The notes under the pieces: generated by a model
What the model saw: the letters and a program-made list of their open reading frames with translations, nothing else
Databases searched by the model: none
Told to the model about the DNA's origin: nothing
Made by a program: the position numbers and the translations under genes
From: Methanosphaera sp.
Lineage (GTDB): Archaea; Methanobacteriota; Methanobacteria; Methanobacteriales; Methanobacteriaceae
Assembly (NCBI GenBank): GCA_017430835.1
Contig: JAFRMD010000123.1
Coordinates: forward strand, 1-46,644
Length of the DNA: 46,644 nt
Reading direction: 5' to 3'
Part shown: piece by piece, positions 16,557-29,100 of the stretch
How positions within the stretch are numbered: position 1 is the first letter of the stretch
How the letters are laid out: the number at the start of each line of letters is the position of its first letter

Positions 16557-17102
16557 ATGAAAAAGAAAATATCGTTCATATTGTTATTAACAATAACAAT
16601 TATTATTTCAATTATTTTAATTATTTATATTGCTAATAACAATCCATTTGATAGTAGTGAAAAATATCTAGCAAAATATAGAATATACAATGAAGATGGA
16701 TGGAGTGAATGGTATAAAGATGGTGAAACTTGTGGAGAAAAGAATAAAGCTATAAAAGCAATAGAAGTTGCAGTAAGAGGAGATAAGAAAGGTAATGTTT
16801 TATATAATATATATTCAGAAGTAGATAAGTTTAATGATAATGATTCATATAATGGAGATACTGCTGGAAATTTGAAAAGTAGTATATATGGAATAAGACT
16901 TTCTTTATCCGATGAATTATATAAAAAATTTAATATAGTATATAGAACTTATAATAAAAAAGATGGTTGGTTAGATTGGACAACTGACTATAGAATATCA
17001 GGAGATAATGGTGTAGATATAGAAATGATAGAAATAAAAGTAGTAAGTTCTAGTGAAAAAATAAAAACAAGTGAAAGAAGTTATATAGGGGAGTTTAAAT
17101 AA
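16557..17102 (+). CDS. Membrane-anchored protein with ChW-like repeats
   Basis: The start is the ATG at 16557, which has a near-perfect AAGGAGG at 16546-16552. An in-frame TTG at 16536 would overlap the preceding gene and lacks such a site. The 181-aa product has an N-terminal helix (residues 4-26) with no clear cleavage site. Two units resemble ChW (clostridial hydrophobic W, PF07538) repeats. Residues 38-73 contain Y-x-x-Y-x-E-D-G-W-x-E-W, and residues 127-162 contain Y-R-T-Y-x-x-x-D-G-W-x-D-W; each ends in I-E-(V/I)-x-V. A degenerate third unit (about 81-118) keeps the G-x-x-x-x-I-x-x-I-x-L end but has lost the Trp core. ChW repeats are associated with secreted clostridial surface proteins. 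It sits between two large surface genes of the operon, so an envelope role is likely. Confidence 0.65.
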   Translation: MKKKISFILLLTITIIISIILIIYIANNNPFDSSEKYLAKYRIYNEDGWSEWYKDGETCGEKNKAIKAIEVAVRGDKKGNVLYNIYSEVDKFNDNDSYNGDTAGNLKSSIYGIRLSLSDELYKKFNIVYRTYNKKDGWLDWTTDYRISGDNGVDIEMIEIKVVSSSEKIKTSERSYIGEFK

Positions 17103-17135
17103 AAAAGGATAAATAATCTAAGAAAGGAGTAAAGT

Positions 17136-20100
17136 ATGAGAAAAAGAATATTAAATATATTATTTGTTTTAACAATAGTATTTAGTATTGGATTTATCAA
17201 AATAAGTAGTGTAAAAGCTGCTGGTTTTGATGTGGATAAAACAGCATCTGGTGTTAATTATACTGGAAATTCACATTCTGCAGTATTTAAAGTTACTTAT
17301 GATGATAAAGATATCTCAGGTGGTGAAAATAATGGTTTCTGTTTGCAACCAAGATATGAAAACACTACTAACTTTACTTCTGCAGATACAACATTAACTA
17401 GTTCAAATGATGGATCATATTATTATGATTTAGGAAACAGTCATTACCTACCTTTAAGAGCAATAATTTATTATTCATATAATGCTCCAGGATGGAAAAA
17501 ACATTCTTCAGATATGACCACATTCTATGGAAGTCATTTCTCTGGCCATAATACATATTCAACATATGTATATCATACAGTTTCATCAGTACCAATTTCA
17601 TATGCGTTTACTAAAAATAGTAATTTTCCAGAAGTAAGATGTAAATATAATTCTGGTGATTCATATTCTGGTGGAAATACATCTTGTGATTGGAACTTAT
17701 ATTATAATAATAATGCATCAAAGAATTATGTTGATATTACTGTAAATAATTGGGAAAGCGACATAATTGCGTTATATAATCAAATGTATTCATGGTGGCA
17801 AACTGATCAAACAGTAGCAATAGGTTTTGAAGCATATTATAGTCATGCTGCTAATTCACAGGATTTAGTTGCTTGGAAAAATACAACTGGTTATATTACT
17901 ATTAAAAAAGTACATAATCCAACAGAAAGTACATCAAGAACATTCAGATTATATAAATGTACTACTTTATCAAATGGAACATGTACTGCATATGCAACAC
18001 CAGCAATTCAAGAAGTATCAACTTCAGGGACATCTTACTTTGGTTGGGATTCGGCAAATAGCAGAGGTACACTTGAATTAGGTCAAACCTATATTATATG
18101 GGAAGTTGGAGATGGTGATGGTGGAGCATTAGATAAAAACTATATTACTAGTTATACTAATCAGAAAACTATAGATGGGTATAATGTATCACAAGTTACA
18201 CTTACAAATAGTAGTTCAACTTATGATTCAACAACAAAATATACCACTGTAACAGTAACAAATAAAAGGAAAAAAGGATATATAGATTTAACAAAAGTAC
18301 ATGATCCCTCAGAAACTACGGAAAGAACATTTAAATTGTATAAATGTACAAATTTAGATTCCAATAATAAATGTACTAGTTATAATACTAGAGAATTAGA
18401 AACAGTAACAACCAACTCTAATGGTAGGGCATATTTTGGTTGGGATAGTAATGCAGATGATGGAACCCTAGACTATGGCACATATGTGATATGGGAAGTT
18501 GGGGATGGACAAAATACTTCTTTGAATAGAGATTACATAACTACATATTCTAATCAAGTGGAAATAGATGGGTATAATTTTGCTCAAGTAACAATAAATC
18601 AAAATAGTTCTGAATATCAAGGAAGAGTTAAATATGTTACAGCAACAGTAACAAATAAAAAGAAGATGGCGTATGTAAGAGTAATAAAAGAACACGTTCC
18701 TAGTGAAAGTACTCCAAGAACATTTAAATTATATGAATGTTTAACACTAGATTCTAATGATAAATGTACATCTTATAGACCAGGTGCTTTATATACTAAT
18801 TCAACAACTGCTTCTAATAATGTTGCTATATTAGGTTATAATAGTCAAAATCATGAAGGATTACTTGAAATTGGTAAAACTTATTTAGTTTGGGAAGATG
18901 GAGATGGAGACGGTGGTACTTTTGATGATGAATATGAAACAACATATACAAATCAAGTAACTATCGGAGGTTATAATTATGGACAAGTTACTGTAACAAA
19001 TACTAGTTCTGAGAATACTTATAGTGTAAGATATGAAAATGTTGGAGTAACTAATACAAAAGAGAAAGGAACAGTTGCTGTTCAAAAAGATTTGTCATCA
19101 GTGACTGTAAGTTTTCCTAACTTTAGATTTGGATATGACGTGTGTGTGGTAAATAATGGATCTACTTCTAATTGTAATACTATTTTTACAGATACAAATG
19201 GTTATGCATCTCTTAATACAGAGTATACATATGGAACAGTTATTAGAGTGACTGAAAGAGTAGATAGCAATGGTTATGCAATATTATATAATAATACTAA
19301 TACCAGTCAATTGTCTAAAACAAGTACATATTATAAATCATATAAACCAGTATATAGTGGTGGAAATAATTATGAAGAAATAACAATAACAAATGTTGGA
19401 ACAAATGCAGTAAATGTTGCTCATGTTACAAATGAAATAGATGGAGGTTATGTAGAAATAACAAAGTCCCATGTTCCATCAGAAGAAGCAACAAGATCAT
19501 TTAAATTATATCAATGTAGCTTAATGAGTAATGGTGTGTGTACTTATGTTGGTACAGCAATAGATACAACTAATACAAAAGTAAATGGTAAGTATTATTT
19601 AGGTAAGTTAGTAAATGATGGTACATTAGCTATAGGAAAAACATACCTAGTTGAAGAAGTAGATACTGGTGGTATAAATGATAATTATATTATTTCATAT
19701 GATAATGAAGTTACTATAAGAGGAAAAAAATATGCACAAGTTACAGTTACTGCTAATAGTTCAACTGATAGCAATTCAGTAAAATATGAAACAATTAATA
19801 TTACTAATACTAAAAAATATGGTTATATTGAAATACAAAAAACAGTAACAGGATCTAGTAGCACATTTGATTTTGATTTATTACATTTTGGTTACGATGT
19901 ATGTGAAGTGATAAATAATGTAGAACAACCATGTACTACAGTTTATAGTGGTGGTAATAGTGACAGTGGTAAAGCTTACTATGGTCAAACTACATTAACC
20001 TATGGTTCAATATATAGGATAAAAGAAAAAGTAGATCCTACAACTGGCCATGCAATACTTTATGATTCATCAAATGCTCAAATTCCAACTAATGATCCAA

Positions 20101-23100
20101 ATTATGTTATTTTGGATCCATCTTATACGTCTAATAATTATGAAGAAGTTACGATAACAAATGTAGGATCAAACGGAGCTAATATTGCTCATATAACTAA
20201 TAGAAATCAAGGTTCACCAGAATATGGATATATAAAGATTCAAAAAGAAATTACTGGCCAAACATTAAATTTTTCTACATACCATTTTGGTTACCAAGTA
20301 TGTAAGGTAGTAGATGGAATACCATCACAATCTTGTGGAAATCCAGTTTATACTGATAATACAGGAGCTGCTTATTTTGAAAGAACAACATTGGAATTAG
20401 GATCTGTTTATAGAATAAAAGAAATAGTTGACTCTAATCATCATGCAGTTATCTATTCAGATGATTCTGGTTCACCTATGAGTACAGATTCATCAGATTA
20501 TAAAGCATTAACCCCAATATATCCTACTGGTACAGATTATTATGAAATAACAGTAACAAATGTAGGTTCTAACCCAGTTAATATAGTTCATAGTGAAAAT
20601 GAAGAAAAACTAGGATCATTAATAATATCAAAGGAAGTAACTGGTGAATCATCTTTTAACTTTAGTAGGTATCACTTTGGATTTGATGTTTGCGAATTAG
20701 TAAATGATACAGAAACTAATTGTATGCCACCAATATATACAGATAATTCTGGATATGCAACTGTAGGCAATGGAAATTTAGTTTATGGAACTACATATAG
20801 AATAAGAGAACATGTTGATAATGGATATGCTGTTTTATATTCAAATTCTTCTGGATCAGGTACAATTTCTAGAGGAGATACCGATTATATAGCTTTAGTT
20901 CCAAGAAATAATTATGTTGACAAAACAATAACAGAAACTGGTATATATACTAATTATGCTTTTGTTAGAAATAATGTTACTACTATACCAGATTATGGGT
21001 ATTTAAAAATAGAAAAGAAAATTGATGGTAATGACTCATTTAGTTTTAATTCATATCATTTTGGATTCAGGGTTTGTAAGGTAGAAGGTGGAATGCAAAC
21101 TTGTGATACACCTATTTATACAGATTCAAATGGTGTTGCTGAATATGGAAAAACAACTTTAGAATTAAATTCAGTTTATAGAATTTATGAATTAACAGAA
21201 TCTACTGGATATGCTAGTCTTTACTCTAATGAATATGGTAGAAAAATACAACCTTCAGATTCTAATTATATTAATATTACACCTAAGTATAGTACAAATG
21301 CTCCTTATGAAGAAGTAACAATTACTAATGTTGGTTCAAATCCAGTTAATACTGTTGAGATGCACAATGAAGAAGCAAAAGGTTATATTAGAGTAGTAAA
21401 AACTCATTTACCAACTGAAACTACTCGTAGACATTTTGTTGCATATGTTTGTTCTAGAATGACAAATGGTGTATGTACAAGAGTAGGTAGTGCAGTTGGT
21501 ACTGAAATTGTAGAAACAGCATTTGAATATAGAATTGGTTATAATCCATCTACGAATAAAGGGAATTTAGATTTAAATAAAACATATTTGGTTTGGGAAG
21601 ATGGTGCTGGTTCATCAGCTGCTTTAACAGATAACTATATAACTACATATTCAAATCAGGTTACTATTAATGGTCGTAATTATGGTGTCGTTACTTTAAC
21701 TAATTCAAGTACACAAGATACTGATCATTTAAGATATGAAACAGTTAATGTAACTAATACAAAGAGATTAGGATATATAGAAATAGAAAAAGAACATATT
21801 CCTGATGAAGATATTCAAAGAACATTTAAACTATATAATGTAGGAACAAGTGGAGATTGTACAACACTTGGTACAGAAGTAACTACTGGTTATAATCCAT
21901 ATATAGATTCAACTGTTCAATTAACAATTGATAAAAATGAAAATGTTTATACAATTGGTAAGATAGATGCTAATTCAGGAATGCTTGATAAAGATAAAAC
22001 ATATTGTGTAAGAGAAATGAATGTAAGTGGAGAATTAGATGATTATGTAACTACATATTCTCCTACTGAAAGAGAAACAGCTGATCATATAAAAACAGCT
22101 GAAGTAACATTATCTTCAACTAATATAAATGGTGTTTATTATGGAACTAGTAGCGTAACTAACACTAAACAATATGGTTATTTAGAAATAGATAAAGCTA
22201 TTGTAAGTAATTCAAACATTGATTTTAGTATATATCATTTTGGATTTGAAGTATGCAAGGTAGTAGATGGAGTTCCATCACAATCTTGTGGAGATCCAGT
22301 CTATACTGATGATACTGGTAAAGCTATTTTTGGCCAAACAGAACTTGAATTAAACTCAGTATATAGAGTTAGAGAATTAACAGATTCTACTACTGGATAT
22401 GCACTTATATATAGATATTCTAATGGAACTGGAAGAATAAAAGCTTCTAATTCAATATATAGAGCTTTAAAACCATCTTATAATAGTGGTGGAACTTATG
22501 AAGATGTTACAATTACAAATGTTGGAATAAATCCAGTTAACATAACTTATGTTACTAATACTGAAGATTATGGATATATAGAAATTCAAAAAACTGTAGA
22601 AGATCAATCTTCATTTGATTTTAGTGCTTATCATTTTGGATATAATATATGTAAAGTTGTTAACGGAACAACATCTGCTGCATGTGATCCACTTTATACT
22701 GATTCTACTGGTAAGGCTGTATATGGTCAAACATCATTACAATACGGTTCTATTTATAGAATAAGTGAAATGGTTGATTCGACAACAGGTAATGCTATTT
22801 TATATGTAGACGAAAATGGATCAAGAACAATAGATCCAGGGGATGGAGATTATAAAGTACTAAGACCAGTTTACTCTGGTAGTGACAATTATGAACAAAT
22901 AAAAATAACAAATATAGGTACAAATCCAGTAAATATAGTTCATACAACAAATACTGAGTCTAAAGGTTATATTGAAATAAATAAAGAAATGATATCTGGT
23001 CAGTCGATTAATTTCAATACATATCATTTTGGATTTGAAGTATGTAAAGTAGTTAATAATACAGTTCAAACAGGTTGTCCACAAGTTTATACTAATGATC

Positions 23101-26100
23101 AAGGAATAGCTAAGTTTGGTTTAGATTCTAATGATAATTCAACATTAGATTATGGTACAGTATATAGAATTAGAGAGTTAACTGATAATACAACAAATAA
23201 TGCTTTATTATTTGGAACATCCACAGGTGGAAATCCAATAAATCCAGGGGATGCTAGTTATAAAACTATAAAACCTTCTTATACTGGTGGAAACAATTAT
23301 GAGGAAGTAACTATTCAATCAGTTGGAGCTACTCCAGCTAATATTACACATGTTACTAATACTGAAGAAGAATTTGGATATATAGAAATTCAAAAAGCAA
23401 TGGGAACTGGTCAAACAATTGATTTTAATAATTATCATTTCGTATATGAAGTATGTAGGGTAGAAGGAAGTACAGTTGAACAAAATTGTCCACAAGTATT
23501 TACTGATAATAATGGTAAAGCATATTATTATGGACCATCAAATAATAATCAACCAGAATTAGTAAAAGGTTCTATTTATAGAGTAAGAGAAATTACAAAT
23601 AGTGATGGTTATGCAAGAATATTTAATTCAAATGATATAGAAATACAAGAAGGTAATACAAATTATAAATATTTGAAACCAACAACAAATTATGTAGAAG
23701 TAACAATAACAAATGTAGGAGATAATTCAGTTAATATTGGTAATGTTACTAATACTGAAGAATTTGGTTACATAGAAATAGTTAAAACACATATACCAAC
23801 AGAATCAACAACAAGAGAATTCAATATTTATAGTTGCGCATCTATGAATAATGGAGCTTGTGTTACCGTAGGTAACTTACTTGGTACTACTAATAGTCAA
23901 ACTGATGGAGTATATTATTATGGTAAAAATAATAATAAAGGTACATTAGAATTAGGTAAAACATATTTAATATGGGAAACTGGTGATGAACAAGGTACTG
24001 AGTTAAGACATGATTATATTACTGATTATAGTCCAAGTGTAACTATATCTGGTAAAAAATTTGGTGTAGTTACATTAACTAAGAATTCTAATAGTGACAA
24101 TAATAGTATAAAATATGAAACAATTAATGTTACGAATACTAAGAGATATGGATATATTGAAATTGAAAAGGAACATGTTCCTAATGAAGATACTGAAAGA
24201 ACATTCAAATTATATTCAGCTGGTACAAGTAATGATTGTACAACATTAGGTTCTGAAATAACTATAGGTTATAATCCATATACACAAACAACAATACCTT
24301 TAACAATAGTTAAAAATAATAATATTTATACAATAGGTAAAATAGATAATAATTCAGGTATGTTAGATATAAATACTACATACTGTATTAGAGAAATAAA
24401 TGTAAGTGGAGAATTAGATGATTATGTTACTACTTATTCTCCAGTTGAAAGAGAAACAGCTGATCATATAAAGACAGCTGAAGTAACTTTAACAGAAACT
24501 AGTCAATATAATACATATTATGGTACTGGTAAAGTAACAAATACTAAACAATTTGGATATATTAATATCCAAAAAGAAGTACAAGATAATAATAATTTTG
24601 ATTTTAGTTCTAATCACTTTAAATATGATGTTATTGATAATACGAGTGAAGAAAAGGTAGCTAGTATTTGTTCTAATGATCAAGGTATAGCTACATATGG
24701 ATTAGATTCTAATGATAATCCAATTTTAAACAAAGGTAAATCATATACATTTGAAGAAGTAACTGATAATGGTTATGCAATAGTATATAGTGATGCTAAT
24801 TGTACACCTGGAGAAACTTCTTCAAATAATCCATATGTTAAACCATCAAGTCAATCTATTATAGTTACAGTAACTAAATTAGGTAAAGAAGTAAATGATG
24901 CTAATTTAGGTACTTATAGCAATAAAAATGATTATTGTCTAAGCGTTAAAAAAACAGATAGTATAGATGAATCAGAAATATCAGGTGTAACATTTGAATT
25001 ATTTACTGATAATACTTGTACTACAACAACAGGTATATCATCTAGAACTAGTTCATCAGGTATAGTAACATTCAATGGTTTATCTAACCAAGATTACTAT
25101 GTTAAAGAAATAAATACACCTTCAGGTTATAGTCCTTTAACAAATAACTGTACTAAGGTAACACCTAGTCAAACTAGTGGAGCTAGTACATGTAATTTAA
25201 AGACTATATCAAATGATGCTTTATATATTGCTTTCTATAAGCAAAAAGAAGATGGAACACCATTAACTGAAGCTAAATTTAAGGTTAAAGATTCTACTGG
25301 TAAATATATCGAAGTAGATGGAACATATAATGGATGTTACTTATATAAAGAATCAAATACTACTGGTTCAGAATTAACAGTAAATGATACATCAACAGGT
25401 AGATATTGTATAGCAAGAATACCAAGTGGTACATATACAGCAGAAGAACAATCTACAGGTAATGATAGTTATTGGTTCAATAATGGAGAAATAACTAGTA
25501 TAATTGCGACTAATACAATAGAACCTGTTAAAGGTGATGGTTCTAATGCAATTAAGAATAATCCATATGTTATTGGATTCTATAAGGTAAAAGATAATAG
25601 TTCTGCTGTGGAAAATGCATCATTTAAAGTAAAAGAGCATGGTACAAATAATTATATTAAATCAAATGGTATTAGTTCAGTAACTGGATATGAAGGTTGT
25701 TACATTTATAATGGAATAACTACTAATATTAATGAAGCATCTACATTTAATACAGATTCAACTGGTAGAATATGTGTTATTAGAGTACAAAATAATAAAA
25801 CTTACGATCCAATAGAAATTACTTCTGGAGATAGTGCATATTATGTTAATACAAATATTAATATTAATTTAACTCCATCAAAAACAATACCTGTTAAATC
25901 AATTAATAATATTGTTATTAATTATCCATATTACTTCAATTTCTTTAAAGTAAACGAATTAAATGAACCTATGTCAGGTACAGTATTTAATATTATGAAT
26001 AGTGATAATAAGTATATAAAAGCAAGTAATAAAGGTACTGATTCTGATTATCCAGATTGTTATATATATAATGGAGAAACTACTAATGCTTCAGAAGCAA

Positions 26101-29100
26101 CTAACTTTGTGAGTAGTTCTTCAGGTGAGGTTTGTGTAGTTAGAACTCCAAATAATGTAACTTATACAGCAATAGAAACTGATTCTGGATCAGATGAATA
26201 CTATGTAGATCCAGTTAATAATAAGATTGCTAATATTACACCTAAGGAAATGCCTAGCGATAAGACTAGAACAAAAATAAGTGATGTAGAAGCGTTAAAA
26301 CTAGTTAATAATCCATTATTAATTAACTTTTATAAGGCATTAGAAGATGGTTCAATAACAGTAGGTGGTGCTGAATTTATAGTATCCAAGACTGTTAATG
26401 ATCAAATTAAATATGTTGAAGTTGAAGAACAAAAATCTAGCGCTTTAAATAAAAAAGGATGTTATATATATAAAGGATTAGTAGATTCAAGAGCTAATGC
26501 TTCAAAATTAATATCAAATAGTGATTCTTCTAATGATTTATCAATAGGAGAAGTATGTGTTATAAGAATGCCAGAAGGAACATATAAAGCTACTGAAACA
26601 AAACCAGTAGAATATCATACATTTGGTCAAGTAGGATCTATTGACTTAATAACTAGTAAAACTAGATCAACAATGAATAGTAATAATAAATTTATTAATA
26701 ATAAAACTGAATTTAAATTTACTAAAACAATTAATGATGAAAATGGTTATGATAGTATTTGGAGAAATATTTCTACTGAAGAAGTTAAGAAAATACCATT
26801 TACCATATATGATAGCAACGATACACCAATAAACGTTGTAAGAACTGGAGAAGGTGTATATGAATATGCTGGAAATACCATTGATGGAGTAACTGGTACA
26901 TCGACTACTACTTTATATCTAAATAGTGATAGAGAATTCTATGTATATCATTTACCAAAAGGAACATATACAGTTAAAGAAGCAGAATGTTGTTGCGAAG
27001 ATACATGTACTAGTCCATCAAGTAATAATTGTTATGGGTTCTATTCACCTAAATATAGTAATATGGCTGCTAGCAGTTATACATTTATAATTGATGATTG
27101 CAGTACAAATAATTCTACAGGCGTAGATGAAAATAACTCTAATATGTGTTCTTCGTCAATAGCTTCTTCTACACTTGATAACAGTCCAACTGAAGTAGAC
27201 TTTACAAAAGCAGACTTCTATGGATATGCTGATTCAAGTGCTACAGTTAAATTTGAAAATGAGGAAGAGATAGGCGCATTTGATCAAATACTATTTAAAG
27301 TATATTACATAGAAAATGGTCAAAAAGTATATCTAAACTTTGCTTCAGTAGGAAATATAGGTACTTGTAAGACTGATGCTAGTTATTCAGAATATAGATA
27401 TATTCCAGATGATATACCTAGTTCATTAACTACTGGTTTAACTATAACTCAAAACTTATATTCCTGTGGAGGACACATTCATTTAACTCATTTATGTAGA
27501 GGTAGAAAGTATTATATAGAAGAGATAAGTGTACCAAGTAATTCAGTATTTACTTTACCAGAAACTGAAGAGGGTAGAACTAGAGAATTAGATTTAGAAT
27601 GTTGTAAAGATTCTGAAACAGAAAAACCTACAACTACAACTATAATTGATGATAAACCAACTAGAGTTAAAATTGAAAAACGTGATAGTAAGTATGGTTA
27701 CTTAATTAATGATGAAACTACTACCTTTGAATTATATAGATGTGCAGAAAACGCTGAGTGTCATCCGTCTGATTATGCTGATGTTAATGAAAGAAAAGAA
27801 GCTGGTATATCTATTGTAAAATTTAGTCCTAGAGAAGTACTTCTATTAGATGAAGAAGATTCTAACATTGAAGTATATAAAGCAATATTAAATGATGATG
27901 CTAGTGATTATGTTACAGAACTTCATCCATATAAGGGTCAAATTATCCTTAGATATCTTCCATCAGGATATAAATATGTATTCTTAGAAACTGTATCTCC
28001 AAAGAATTATACTTTACCAAAAGGAAGAAATAGAGAAACTAGTTTTGCTGTGGAAACTTCAACAGTAGATGTTGAAGAAGTAGATGTACCAAATAAACCA
28101 ACATCTTTATTAATCAGAAAATATGCAGAAGATGGAAGTTTATTAGAAGGTGCAGAATTTAAAATTTATGAAGGAACTACATGCGCACCTAATGTAAAAG
28201 CTATTGATCAACCAAAAACATTATTAACTTTAAAGACTATTAGGGATGGAGTATACGAAAATAGAGAAATAAAAGATACTGATAAGATAATAACATGTAC
28301 TGATAAAGAAGATAGTAAATGTAGTGATATTAAATCGTCATTAAACCTAGATAGATATGTTGATACATGGACAAATTTTGATAATAGTATTAATCAAAAC
28401 AATGAACAAGTATCTATTCAAGCAGGTGAAATATTAGTTCAATATTTAGATTATGGTCATTGTTATATCATTGAAGAAGTAAAGGCACCAAAAGGCTATA
28501 GTTTACCTGAAAAAGAAGAAGATAGATTTGTAATGGTGACTATAACTAAAGATAATGATGTTGTTGATACTATGAAAGAATTGGTTAATAAACCAACACC
28601 ATTTACTTTCTATAAATATGATGATTATAATAACTTAATTGATGGTGGAGAATTCAAACTTCAAAAACTTAATCAAAATCAAAAATATGAAGACGTTACT
28701 GTAACTGAAGAAGAAACAGATGATAAGTTATTCTATAAAGTAGATAATAATAGTACTAATAAAACCATTAGAACTAAGTTTGGTAGTGCTACAGTTTACT
28801 ATTTGGAAGAAGGTCAATATAGAATAATAGAAACAAAAGCACCAGAAGGTATGGAGTTACCTAAAAAAGAGATAAATGTAGCTGTATTCTATGTAGATAA
28901 AAATGGTAAAACAGTTGGGAATTCTATTATTACAAATAAACCAAAAACTGAAAGAATAACAGTAACACCTACAGCTAGTGCTGAATTGATAGTTAATATT
29001 TCTACCGGCAACGACAGAATTAAATATGGATTAATAGTCTTATTTATGGTAGTAACACTAGGATTATTATTAGCTGTTAAAACTAAAAGAGATAAAAAGA

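Noticed and set aside
17398..24683. Short open frames on both strands within the 3995-aa stalk gene
   Set aside because: They are shadows of the repetitive coding sequence: no start signals, no recognisable domains, and compositions that follow from the repeats.
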